Shown: positions 24,588-34,187 of the stretch, in pieces
Layout of the letters: every line of letters starts with the position of its first letter
How positions within the stretch are numbered: the stretch's first letter is position 1
Source of the DNA: Heliopora coerulea
Taxonomy: Eukaryota > Cnidaria > Anthozoa > Scleralcyonacea > Helioporidae
Assembly: GCA_030142905.1 (NCBI GenBank)
Contig: JASJOG010000567.1
Location: 46,742-110,741, forward strand
Reading direction: 5' to 3'
DNA length: 64,000 nucleotides
Notes under the pieces: model-generated
The model's input: only the letters and a program-made list of their open reading frames with translations
Database searches by the model: none
Told to the model about the DNA's origin: nothing
Made by a program: the position numbers and the translations under genes

Positions 24588-25172
24588 TGTTACTGACGTG
24601 TAACAAGAAACGAAAAGATTTATTCACAAAAACGAAAAGAAACTAAAGAGTTAATTGACAAACGAGAAAAGAAACTAAAGAGTTAAGACAATAACTAAAA
24701 TGTTCAAGGCTTATCTGTCTTCTCGACACTTTTAAGCTTGCGACTCTGACGACCCAACGGTGAAAGATGACAAAAAGTTCCAGCAGCAAAGCGTTCCAAC
24801 CAACTGTTAACTTCTTGTATTCAGGTAACGATCTTGAGCACGTAACAACATGAAACAGCACACAATAACACACACCGAGGGTCGGAGCGAGTCGCACTTA
24901 TATAGCCTGTCCGTAAACTATGACGTCAACTTACGTCATTTCTTAAATGATCTAATGTACTATTTTTACAAACAATCATGACAATGCTCATGACTCAAGG
25001 AACCTAAAAAGCATGACAATGTTCATGACTCAAATAACTTAAAAATTACTTACACTAGCATGAGTCAGCAAAATTACTATCTCAGTATTGATAAGCAGTA
25101 TAACTAAGTAAAAACTATAGGAAGTTCGAATGTTCGAGAATGTTCTCGGCGCGTGACGACTGTCACGTAACA
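24588..25172 (-). mobile_element. Solo LTR (585 bp) with 4-bp target duplication
   Basis: The ends are TGTTAC and GTAACA, and ACCC flanks both sides (24,584-24,587 and 25,173-25,176). Excising the LTR and one ACCC restores a continuous frame across the kinase gene, which confirms the boundaries. Minus-strand orientation is supported by a TATA box at 24,904-24,897 and an AATAAA at 24,624-24,619, close to the LTR 3' end. The internal retrotransposon was lost, presumably by LTR-LTR recombination. The superfamily is not determined. Confidence 0.85.
24897..25145 (-). promoter_or_regulatory. LTR promoter with heat-shock element, AP-1 and CRE sites
   Basis: Directly visible motifs: TTCGAGAATGTTC at 25,133-25,145 is a perfect three-unit heat-shock element (TTCnnGAAnnTTC). 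AP-1-type TGACTCA/TGAGTCA sites lie at 24,991-24,997, 25,026-25,032 and 25,061-25,067. A palindromic CRE, TGACGTCA, is at 24,921-24,928, with a half-site TACGTCA at 24,932-24,938. A TATA box (TATATAAG on the minus strand) is at 24,904-24,897. Order and spacing are those of a U3 promoter firing on the minus strand. Stress-responsive activity is inferred from motif identity only. Confidence 0.65.
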
Positions 25173-25616
25173 ACCCGACCAAATTCGTTTACTGGTTCAC
25201 TGTCGAAAGCAGATAGCGAAGTTACGACGAAGAAGCAGTATCCCAAAAACCTGTCGATATCCGAAATGATCAAATTAGGGAAAAAGATTGAAGAATCAAC
25301 TACCATCGTCCATCTTTTCACCTTCGATCTTCAGTCAATGTCTTGGTCAAAATCACCTAGTGAAGTGGAGTTTTCTGTGTCAAAGAAACCATTTGCTTCA
25401 GGAGGTTTTCGCGAAGCGTATAAGGTTACATCACAAGCAAAAAATATTAGTGGCAAAACTTGGGTTATCAAAAAATACCTTCCTGATGCTACGAAAACAA
25501 TTTCAGAAATAGGAGAAACGGCTGAAAGCCATACAAGAAAGGTGGTACAAATGCACCATCTAGCTGCTAACATGGCTGCAAAATTTTCCTACGCTGTGCA
25601 GACAGTTGGCAATTGA

Positions 25617-25950
25617 GGGATTTATTGCCTCACATAATTGCAACAAGTACTGTGGATCATTGGAGCTACCAAAGTTATAAACTGTTATCTATGAAGTGAA
25701 CTTGTAGTGAACATGTCACATGAAATGCAATGATCATGATTTGAATAAGTGGCGTTGAGTTAATATATTTATTTGTTATGTTGTTTCAGTTTCTTTAATG
25801 AACTTTAAACCTACATGTAGCATTTCATGGTGTGTTATTATAAATACAGGCAACTGTTCATTCAGATAAACTGTATTGTTCTGAGATTTCTCTCTAGAAG
25901 TTTTCTTTGAGATAGATAAAGGCATCCGAACACTCAGATGGTTCCACCAA
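25617..25950. other. Intergenic part of the transposon
   Basis: Separates the convergent 3' ends of the kinase and integrase genes. The rest of the alpha-kinase domain is not found here, so it was probably deleted. A TGTTTCAG acceptor-like sequence near 25,785 is not followed by a kinase-like frame. Confidence 0.5.
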
Positions 25951-27449
25951 TTATGGATGTGGAATAATTTTCAAGCAACAGGCTCTAAATTCAGGTGACA
26001 AAAAGTCATCTTCCACCTCAAGTACTCCTGACTGCATTGCAACTTCCTCCAACTGCTGTTCTGTTACAGGAGAACCTTTATAGGAGAAAATTGGGTGACT
26101 GTTTACAATTTCAACTTATCACATGCAAGAGACACATAAAATAGTGGACAAAAACACACCACAATCATCCAACTGATAATGATTGGGAAACTCATAAATG
26201 TGATTAGGGACACCAGCTGGAAGATCTGTTTCTTTTTGTTCTCGGATTCTTTGACTGTTCCAAATCATGTCTTTAAATTTGTCCAGTTGTGCTTGAATCA
26301 TGGGAATAAATAGGAAAAAAAGCAACGATCTAAAATAGAAATTGCATTATATAGTTTTTGAAATAACTGTCATCCTTTCCATGTGGATTGATTGTACCTG
26401 TCATCTTCATCATGTGGATTATAATGATAATGATCTTTCAGTCTTTTTAAGTGCTCTTTAAAATATTTTTCTAGTCTTTCATGCAATTCTCGGCACAATC
26501 TTTCAATCTAGGAATGACAAGTACAGTTCCATTATGTAAGAACTGATTTTTATGTAATTTTGTCCAAAGCATTAAACAAACACAAACGTTCCTCCACCTG
26601 GTGTTCTACAGTTCCTTCTTTTACAACTAATCAAACAAAAATGTCGTACGCTTGAAAACAAAAAAATGAAGTGATAATTGACCTGATTTGATGTTGATGG
26701 GCCATACATGATCATATTGGATGGGCCATCAGTGCCAAGCATTTGGTGCAAGTAGGCATGCATTGTAGCCATTGTCCCTATTTCTGTTCCCTTATTAAGC
26801 CTTAAATACGTTGGGATTATCCTTGTTTCATATAGGTATTCCAAATACCATCGCCCAATGTATAATTTCATATAGGTATTCCAAATACCATCGCCCAAAT
26901 ACCATCGCCAAATACCATCGCCCAATTTATGGCTGTGTCGATGCAGCCATAAATTGCTAGAGGAAAGGTGATATTTTGATAGCCCATTAACTTGTCGTGG
27001 CCATCTAAGGAGTGGACAAAATTTGGGTCTTTGGTAGTGTACTTGCCCTTTTTCTTCTTCCGTCCAGTGCCAACACCACCCCTTGCGTCCAACCCGTCAG
27101 GATCGACATCTTGCATAACTGCATAAACTAAGTCGCGCGGAACATTGAGCTTGTGCTCTTGACGTAGTTTCTTTTGCATGGCCCTGTAACCAAGGAGTTT
27201 GCCTGGGCCATCAATCTCTTTGACCACAGCTTCTCTGACCTGTTCAACCGTAACATTCCTGTCGGTATAGCTGATATCAAAATACCGCATTCGACGGTCT
27301 AGTGAGCTTAAGCTCCATGCATATTGTGAATAATCACGGTTTAAAAAATCCAATATTTCGTTTCTTCTCAAATCTTCTTTTACTTATTTTTGTAAATCAT
27401 CCCTTAAAGACCTGTCCTCCTTCCAATCTGCATTCCGCCGATACGCCAT
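25951..27449 (-). pseudogene. Integrase-core (DDE) transposase of the IS3EU-like element, four exons
   Basis: Exons on the minus strand are 27,449-26,683, 26,507-26,398, 26,329-26,160 and 26,075-25,951. All have GT-AG borders, and their phases (0, 2, 1) join correctly. The protein starts MAYRRNADWKEDRSLRDDLQ, has a helix-turn-helix-like N-terminus (REAVVKEIDGPGKLLGYRAM), the first catalytic Asp in HSLDGHDKLMGYQ, and the region LRLNKGTEIG, where the second catalytic Asp appears replaced by Asn. The last motif, YGPSTSNQ-IERLCRELHERL, holds the Glu. The C-terminus is SPVTEQQLEEVAMQSGVL. Damage: an in-frame TAA at 27,386-27,384, and a segment between the first and second Asp replaced by short tandem copies that shift the frame (26,820-26,945). 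The gene starts 4 bp inside the right inverted repeat. It probably made the element's transposase, and this copy is dead. Confidence 0.8.
26820..26945 (-). repeat. Local palindrome and tandem re-duplication inside the integrase gene
   Basis: The minus strand has ATTTATGGCTG...CAGCCATAAAT as a perfect 11-bp inverted repeat, then repeated units GGGCGATGGTATTTGG and GAATACCTATATGAAA. The units duplicate codons for an RWYLEYLYE segment that occurs once in an intact gene. This is consistent with template switching during repair. Confidence 0.7.
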
Positions 27450-27453
27450 AATT

Positions 27454-27716
27454 GTTTGTTCGCAAGGTATTGTGGTATACTGTGACAACGATAAGCTGCC
27501 TAAAATTTTCATTTTACTTTAATTCTTATTTGAGATTGATTTAAATTTAATTTGCTTTTATTTTAAAATCAATTTTGTTTGAAATTTTATTTATTTTTGT
27601 TTTACTGATTAATTTTTTTTTATTTCATTTTAATTTTAAATGTATTTTAGTTTTGATTTTTTCTATTTTGTTTGCTGTTAAGTAGAATTTTCGAATGACA
27701 ACGACAGGCCTTCATA
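27454..27716 (-). repeat. Right terminal inverted repeat
   Basis: The reverse complement begins TATGAAGGCCTGTCGTTGT and follows the left repeat to GCGAACAAAC. The integrase ATG lies at 27,449, only four bases inside its inner edge. Confidence 0.9.
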
Positions 27717-27722
27717 GAGCTC
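27717..27722. repeat. 6-bp target-site duplication, right (GAGCTC)
   Basis: Exact repeat of 23,861-23,866, directly after the ATA end of the element. Confidence 0.7.
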
Positions 27723-27898
27723 CCCTTTGGCACCAAGAACAAATTCTGGCGTTAAGCGGCGTCTGATGTTATAACCGTGTTCGAATAGCCGAATATAAAC
27801 ACGGTAACTGAATAATCACTGTGTGCGTAATAGAAATTTTATAATATAAGTATATTACACTGACGCTTGTTAATATACCGACTTTCAATTAACTGAAC

Positions 27899-30300
27899 GT
27901 GTTTCTCCATAGAACCGACACTGATCTACATAAATTTGCCACCAGATACCAAAGATCTCTACGAAGATTGGAGAAAGCACAACTTGACCTACACTTTTTA
28001 CTTAATTGTAAAAAGAATCATGTTTACCCGAAATCCGTGAGGTGGAAAAACATCACTCGCATAAAGAAGAAGAAAACCCAAACCCGTTACCTTGATCTAC
28101 TGCTGAATGGTGTAATAAAAGACAAGAAATTTGATGTGAACAATCTGACAACTAAAACTTCCGAACTCAAACAAGAACTAGCCACTCGTACCACCTGGAT
28201 GAAGTTCCGACTTATTTGCTTCTCCATCAATCGCCTTCTTCGCCGTGAAAAGAACAAAATCACAAATGGTTAAAAAAGAAAACTTTCAACTTTAATTGAA
28301 CTTAAATGAACCGCTGATGGGGTTGAAGATAATCCAAATGAAACGATTTTAAATCTTACTGGACAGCCTCTCTCTCCTGACCAAATAAATGTGTTAAAGT
28401 TGGGCCTCAGATATGGTCTCGCTACCTAGCCAAACCACTTCGAGATTATGGCTGTTGCCGAAGACGTTTGGGATCAGATCTCCCTACAAGACATAATCAA
28501 AGAAGGACGACGTACACAAGATAAGATCAAAAACTCTCTTCGTAGTCTTACTTACAGTTACATTGATTTAGATATTAAGCAAATTAGTTTAGATCGTAAG
28601 AAAATTAAAATACTCAACAGCCTCACTGCTACCTATGCCATACTTAAACCTGACAAGGGAAATGGTATTGTGTTAATGAAACGCAGTGATTATGTGTCTT
28701 CTTTTAAGTCTCTTTTTGCTGACCCTAATAAGTTTAAGAAAATAGTATCAGACCCTACACCCACTAGACTTTCTTCTTTACAAAAATACCTATTAACTTT
28801 ACACAAACGAGGCTAAATTACTGACAGTGATTACAGTTTTCTACGTCCTAAGGGAGCACATTTCGGTCGAGCACATGGTTTACCTAAAACACACAAAACA
28901 TTTTCTTCCTTTCCCAAATTTCGGCCAATTATTGACACGATTAACACTCCACATTACAATGTCGGTAAATTTCTTTCTTCACTATTAAACCCGCTAACCA
29001 TCAATGAGTTTACACTTTCAGACTCTTTCGACGCTGTTACACACATCCAAACCATTCCCAAACAACTATTACTAGAGGGATACTAGTTCGTTTCCTTTGA
29101 TGTTGAATCACTATTTACTTATGTTCCCCTATGTCGCACAGTTAATATTATCTTGGACCGAATTTATAATGAAAGTTTATTAAGTACCACTTTGACAAAA
29201 CGCACTTTGAAAAAGCTGATTTTGGATTGCTGTAGTTAAACTACCTTTTCTTTTAACAACCAGTTATATGAACAAATTGACGGTGTATCTATGGGATCGT
29301 CACTAGGACCTGTCTTGGCTAACATACTAACTGAGTTTGAACGGATTATAGTTTCAGATCTCATTAATAGGGGTATCATAAAATTTTACAAACTATATGT
29401 TGACGATACTCTCCTTTTGATTAAACCTTCCAACATCCCATCTGTGTTAACGAAATTTAACAAATTTGATAAAAACTTAAAATTTACAGTTGATACTTTT
29501 CCTGATAGTAATATCCATTTTTTAGACATTAAAATTTCGGGTGATGGTACTGACGTTTATCGTAAAGATACTCACGCTGGTCAGTATACGCACTTTACAA
29601 GCTTTGAACCTTTTTCACGCAAAACTGCATGGATAAAGTGTCTTTTTAACCGCGCTCTTAAAATTTGTAGCTCAAGAAAGCTTTTTATCAACCAAATCAG
29701 TTTTCTAAAATCTTGTATGTCGTGGAATGGTTGTCACAACAGCGTAAAATAATTTCTAATTAATAAACTAAAACGCAAATACAACGCTTCTACAATTAAA
29801 ACGAATAGGTGTTGCGATGATGACAATTTACCCAAAACTTCCCTCATCTTCTAACATATCTACCTCCATTAAAAATTTAATCTTTAATATCTATAAAATT
29901 CTTTATACGAGTAAGTCTACTAACACCAATAAACTTCTTATAATTGAAGCTCTCCACATTAAGTTTAATAAACCTGAACTTAATTCTGGGCTCAAAGCTA
30001 TCAAAGAACTTAACCTTTTTACTTAGATATTATGCACACTTGTTGTCTGTTAGCCCGATACTTCTATTGTTCACGCTCAACCGCTTTATTCATGGTGGTG
30101 AGAATTTCTAATTAGCACCTTGCATCTCAACATCTCAGCATGTAAATAGGGATTACCGGTAGTGTTTCCTAATTCTGTCTCGATGATGTCATCACACCTC
30201 CTGTATATAGACTCTGGCATGTTATTGTAATATCATTCCGTCTGAAGATGACTTTGAAATAAAGTCGAAATATCACAGTTTCAACAATAGTTTTATCTTG
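27899..30300 (+). pseudogene. Penelope-like element 1: reverse transcriptase with stops, GIY-YIG mostly deleted
   Basis: One plus-strand frame can be followed from 27,899 to 29,752 with stops at 28,271, 28,307, 28,427, 28,814, about 29,084 and 29,237. Recognisable blocks, in order, are NVLKLGLRYGLAT, ILKPDKGNGIVLM, GLPKTHK with FRPIID, FVSFDVESLFTYVP, and the catalytic KLYVDDTLLLI. These are Penelope-like reverse transcriptase motifs. After MSWNGCHN the frame breaks. The GIY-YIG endonuclease that should follow is absent except for its last ~30 residues (LLIIEALHIKFNKPELN, before a stop at 30,024). A 3' region with a hammerhead-like motif follows. The many stops show the copy is old and immobile. 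Confidence 0.85.
30232..30268 (+). ncRNA. Hammerhead-like ribozyme motif in Penelope-like 3' region
   Basis: CTGAAGA fits the CUGANGA box. It is followed by T, a perfect stem GACTTT-GAAAT-AAAGTC, then GAAA and TATC. Only the last box deviates from the GAAACGTC seen in sister copies. Penelope-like terminal repeats are known to carry minimal hammerheads, so identity is likely, but activity is doubtful. Confidence 0.6.
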
Positions 30301-30771
30301 TATTGACTCATATCTTGAGTTCTCAAGATGACTTTATTCTTCGGAATATGTTTTATTTTATAAGGCTGTCGCTTAGTGCTCATATTTCCATATTAAAATA
30401 TATTTGCTTGTCAATAAATAAGACTACCTCCATCGGAGGAGGTGACTTATTTTCTTTTCTGCCCTTCTGAACTGGGAGGGTATTAGGAGGGTGGGGGCTA
30501 AGTGGAGGAAATATGGTAGTTGACATAACATTTTGCAATATTTTTTTATTCTTCAATTTGTTTAATGCATTTCTTTTTTTCATTACAAGGCCGAGGTATT
30601 CTATCTTTACAAATAATTGATCAGAAGTTTGGGAGAGATGTTCGAGAGCGGGTGTTGGTCTCGTACTACAGATACTGGTAAAGTACGAGTATATTAACAA
30701 AATTTGATATTTAAGTATTACTTAACAGTCTTAAAAATTTAGGCGCATTTGTCCTTATCCCTCGCCATATC

Positions 30772-31117
30772 CGACCTCCTAACCCTGAACCTTATCCTAA
30801 CCATAGTTATAACTCGTACTCTAATCCTAAAAGGTTAGCAGCTTGTCTGCGTCCGCTAAACTGTATTCTTATAAGTTTAAATAATGGTAATGACGATGAT
30901 AATGGTAATGGTGATGGTAATGATTATGATAATGGTAATAATAATGATAATGGTAATGATAATAATGATAATACTAATGATAATGATAATGGTAATGATG
31001 ATGATAATGGCAATGGTAATGGTAATATTAGTGATAATGGTAATGTGTTGATAATGATAATGGTAGTTCTAATGGTAGTGGTAGCCATAATGATCATGAT
31101 AATGATCATGGTAATTA
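30772..31117. repeat. Degenerate CCTAAC tract followed by GATAAT/GGTAAT microsatellite
   Basis: 30,772-30,835 has scattered CCTAACCCTGAACC, TATCCTAACC and TAATCCTAA units resembling decayed telomeric CCCTAA repeats. From 30,886 to about 31,115 the sequence is an impure array of AATGGT and GATAAT hexamers. No coding interpretation. Confidence 0.8.
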
Positions 31118-31214
31118 GTGAACAATAAATAATAAATAATAAAAGATAATAATAAACCTTAAATGTTAAAAAATGAATGACATTTCAATCTCAAGCAGCT
31201 CCATTACAAATTAA

Positions 31215-32060
31215 AGAAATAGCTTACATACTTTGGCAACGACGGTCTTGAATTTTTATCCTGACATTTTTCTTGATCGTTACATCCGTCTTTTTCTTGA
31301 TCGTCTGTTTTGTCGCCCCACAAAAGATTCTGATTCTCCTCCGAAAAATATCATTTATTTTAAGCTTCCTTTCACAGGATCACATGCTCTACATATCCGA
31401 ACACAGGTCTCTAAACTATGTTCTTCTGCTTTCCCACAAGTTACTTTGCTTTTATTTTTCAATCTGGAAGACGGTTGTCTGATTTCTTCCCTTTCAAGGA
31501 CCGGACCCCCATGTTAATGAGATCGCGTGTTGTCTACAAATATACGTGTCAATGCTGCGGAGCATTGTATTTGGGCCAAACAAGGCGCCACTTACACACG
31601 CGTATCTCAGAACACATGGGGGTTTCGCCTTTGACGGGTAAGAAACGAGCAACCACTTCGTTTCCTACTTCCAGTATCCAGGCTCATACTCGCCAGACTA
31701 ATCACGCCATTTCTCCCAACGACTTTTCCATTATTTGTTCCTGCAGGTCTTCCTCTAACTTTGAACTCCTCATTCTTGAGAGTTTACTTATTTCTAAATA
31801 CAAGCCGTCTCTCAACGAAAATATCTTTTCCACACCTCTTTCTCTATTCTAATGCTTTCCTCTTCCGTATGCGTGTCACTTCCTGTTACGTCTCCCAGTT
31901 TTCTGTTGGTTAGCCGTCTAATTATTCCAATATGTAATTATAGATTCATATATATAGTTTTTTCTCGTCTCTGTAAACTTACACTCTGAAGATGTTGCAC
32001 GAGGCAACGAAACGTCAGTAAATATGTTTTAAAACTTTTTGACTTGCCTATTTTACTATG
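31215..32060 (+). pseudogene. Penelope-like element 2: 5'-truncated, GIY-YIG endonuclease and terminal repeat
   Basis: The copy starts within the spacer between reverse transcriptase and endonuclease. A frameshift near 31,440-31,480 separates two overlapping frames. The downstream one (to 31,852) has the Cys pair and GIY-YIG nuclease core: VVYKYTCQCCGALYLGQTRR (Tyr and LG of the GIY-YIG motif), the catalytic Arg-rich helix HLHTRISEHMG, and the Glu/Asn-containing C-terminus LLILESLLISKYKPSLNEN. A 3' region with a hammerhead-like motif (31,984-32,016) follows. The nuclease core looks intact but no longer has a partner reverse transcriptase in this copy. Confidence 0.85.
31984..32017 (+). ncRNA. 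Hammerhead ribozyme motif, well preserved
   Basis: CTGAAGA matches the CUGANGA box exactly. Stem II is GTTGC-ACGAG-GCAAC (perfect five pairs), and GAAACGTC follows. All catalytic boxes of the minimal Penelope-type hammerhead are present, making this the best candidate in the window for activity. Confidence 0.65.
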
Positions 32061-33359
32061 GCGATACACCTAAGAATTCTGAGCTGGGCTCTGATATTTT
32101 TGTTACGATTACGCTTTCCGCCCGGAAAATCAATAGCCAAGATTATTACCACAAATATTGTTTCTGTAAGAACTAACTTACGACGGCTTGTTATAACGGC
32201 AAAACGAAACCACATGGGAAAGAATGTTTGCTTCAAAACGTGTACAAGCTCAAAATTACTCTAAGTGATAGCAACCTCAACCTGGTACAAGTCGATGCTA
32301 GTTAATGGTGAAAGAAGACCCGAAGTGAACCTTGTACCGAAGCGCTGAATACCTTACTTTATTTTATAGTGCGACCCGGGCCGATGTCGACTCAAACATC
32401 GACAATGTGTGCAAGCTTCTTCGAAGTACAGGAATATCCCGTCGGAAAAAGACCTCCGAAATATCCAGAGGATTATTTTGTACTAGTGTGTCTCGAATGA
32501 TGTCAAAGATACTTGCTAACCTTGTGGGATTACAAACATTTGGATAACTGTAAACGTAACCTGTTTTCGGCTTTGCATACTCAGTCAAGTGAAGTAAGCT
32601 TCAATTTCGGAATTCACGTCTCCTGATATTACATCTGAACATTATGTTGAGGTGTCCTGGTTTATGACTTGAGATAATTATTTCCTAATGATCGACTTAA
32701 CGTGTCACCTAACGTCATACTGTTGCTAGTCAAAATAGCTCAATTCGCATTCGCATTCTTCGCACGGCTAATGATGAGAACAATAAAGGCCTTGCTTCGT
32801 GGCAAAATGGTTGGCGACATTGTCACCGTTCGTTTGGCTATTCCCCACCTTTTAGGTTTTGTGGGGGTGAATACCCCACAGCTGCCCCGCCCTCTTCTGC
32901 CGCTCTACATGGTTGTCATACAGTACAAAGTTATTTCGAAAACAAGATTGTCGAGGGACTCGTTATTAAACAAAAGAGCTCCAGTCGTAATAACAGTGAA
33001 ATGATAAGGCCTGTATACACGTCCGATATCGTACGTTACGATTGTCATCCTGGTGTATGCAATAAATCCATGACAGCCATGTAGCAATACAGCCACTTGA
33101 TTCGCTTCAATTCGTCCTCGATGCTCTTGTCAGTTTAGCACATCCGGCAAGATTTCAATCGTCAGGCAAAGATATCACATGTGTAAACGACTTTTAGATT
33201 TCACAGTTTTTCCCATTGGACTAACCTATATCCTCTAAACGTCCGCTCATCGCAGCTGGCCGTTTTTAAAACTCGAATATTCTCTCCTTCCTCTACTTGT
33301 CTCGTCTCATTTTTCACCTTCCTTATTCTCATTGGCTTTAATCCTAATGTGATACCTTT
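32061..33359. other. No gene recognised
   Basis: Several short overlapping frames on both strands near 32.0-32.6 and 32.7-33.1 kb, none with a family signature. The segment lies between two copies of a Penelope terminal repeat and may be partly derived from that element. Confidence 0.3.
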
Positions 33360-33600
33360 TGTAATTATAAATACCTTGATATTTCAATCTGTTATTACTT
33401 TGAAAATGTTGCACGTCGGTAACGAAACGTCAGTGAACTTCTGTTAAACTTTATTCGTGTGTTTCTGTCTATTCCTGAATGATGACATTACATCTCGGAA
33501 TTTTGAGCTGGGCTCTCATCTTCATTTTACGTCTAAGATTTCCGCCCGGTAAATCTTTAGTGAACATTTTAACAAATTAGTATTTAACTGAAAAAACTGC
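33360..33600 (+). repeat. Second copy of the Penelope-like terminal repeat
   Basis: Collinear with 31,930-32,170. Both have the block TGTTGCACG...AACGAAACGTCAGT followed by GAATTnTGAGCTGGGCTCT and TTCCGCCCGG. The first hammerhead box is degraded here (TTGAAAA), so it is a decayed solo copy. Confidence 0.75.
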
Positions 33601-33818
33601 CAAATGTGATAGTTTGTCGGTTTTTTTAACTGATTTTAAAAATTAAAACATAAGACATAAACCGAAAAGCATCATCTCGAAAACTCATGGTATGAGTAAA
33701 TAAAAAAAAGACGATTGGAATTGAAATTCGATTCTATCCGAAAGTCGCATATTTTGTCGCTGTTTCAGAGACAGAATTTTGCTGTTCATTCAGTAATAAT
33801 AGCCGAATCAAAACTTAC

Positions 33819-33882
33819 CTTCTTTTACTCTTAGCCAGCTAATAGGGTCGTACGCGACCATACGTTTGTTCCTCGCACTTTC
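33819..33882 (-). CDS. Candidate orphan exon (64 nt)
   Basis: On the minus strand it is flanked by TTTTTTATGTAG acceptor and GAAG|GTAAGT donor. One frame is open through the whole exon (ESARNKRMVAYDPISWLRVKE) and leaves in phase 1, like the death-domain gene exons. It lies just downstream of the Roc-COR gene end, so it would belong to another minus-strand gene, possibly as a first coding exon from its internal ATG. The product is not recognised. Confidence 0.35.
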
Positions 33883-34187
33883 CTACATAAAAAAGTGAAG
33901 AATCAAGAGACCAAGCACAATTTTAGATTTTTTAATTATAACATTGTCAAAAAATGACCTACCAAGTACGCAAAAGAAGCCCCCCGTCTTTGGTGCGTTT
34001 CGTTTTGTTGTGTGTTCGCAGAGTAGTCCAGTTGCCCTTCAAGTGGGACATTCTCGGTCTTCAATGAAGATACTCTGCAGAATCGCACGCTTAAGTGATT
34101 GACGTCAATGTCCTCAATAATAACCGGTCGGTAGGCCTGGTAAAGAGTTGTATCATGAAATTTTCTCTTTGCCTAATCATGGGGCAT

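Larger units (their letters stand above)
24170..25616 (+). pseudogene. Transposon-borne gene with a partial alpha-kinase domain, interrupted by a solo LTR
   Basis: The ATG at 24,170 opens 132 codons of a basic N-terminal region (MSNEAWKKFKQNMKEK...) ending in a block with VVAGDQGSSC and KVIHVRFIENVENEL, followed by a TGA (24,566-24,568). The frame continues to the LTR at 24,588. After the LTR it resumes in the same frame at 25,177 (starting at GACC after the duplicated ACCC) and runs to a TGA at 25,614-25,616. Without the LTR and one ACCC copy the length is 286 codons. The second half begins an alpha-kinase domain: FASGGFREAYKV is the glycine-rich strand region and WVIKKYL carries the ATP-contacting Lys, followed by a helix with VVQMHHLAANMAAKFSYAV. 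The C-lobe with the metal-binding and zinc residues is absent, so kinase activity is impossible from this copy. I do not recognise the N-terminal region as a named domain. Confidence 0.75.
23867..27716. mobile_element. IS3EU-like DNA transposon with two convergent genes
   Basis: A 3,850-bp element bounded by TAT...ATA termini and 6-bp GAGCTC duplications, with terminal inverted repeats of about 265 bp (roughly 94% identical). TAY...RTA ends with 6-bp target duplications are, as I recall, the hallmarks of the eukaryotic IS3EU superfamily. The minus-strand gene matches the integrase-core type proteins I associate with such elements. The plus-strand gene encodes an N-terminal region followed by part of an alpha-kinase domain. 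Each gene starts immediately inside one inverted repeat and they converge. A 585-bp solo LTR is nested in the kinase gene. Both genes are damaged, so the copy is non-autonomous now. The superfamily name is from memory and should be confirmed. Confidence 0.8.

Noticed and set aside
24643..24897. 84-codon minus-strand frame inside the kinase gene
   Set aside because: It lies wholly within the solo LTR, downstream of its TATA box; no domain, and LTRs rarely encode proteins.
26572..26925. 117-codon frame treated as a separate gene
   Set aside because: It is the second part of the integrase exon, shifted in frame by the local tandem duplication, plus readthrough into an intron.
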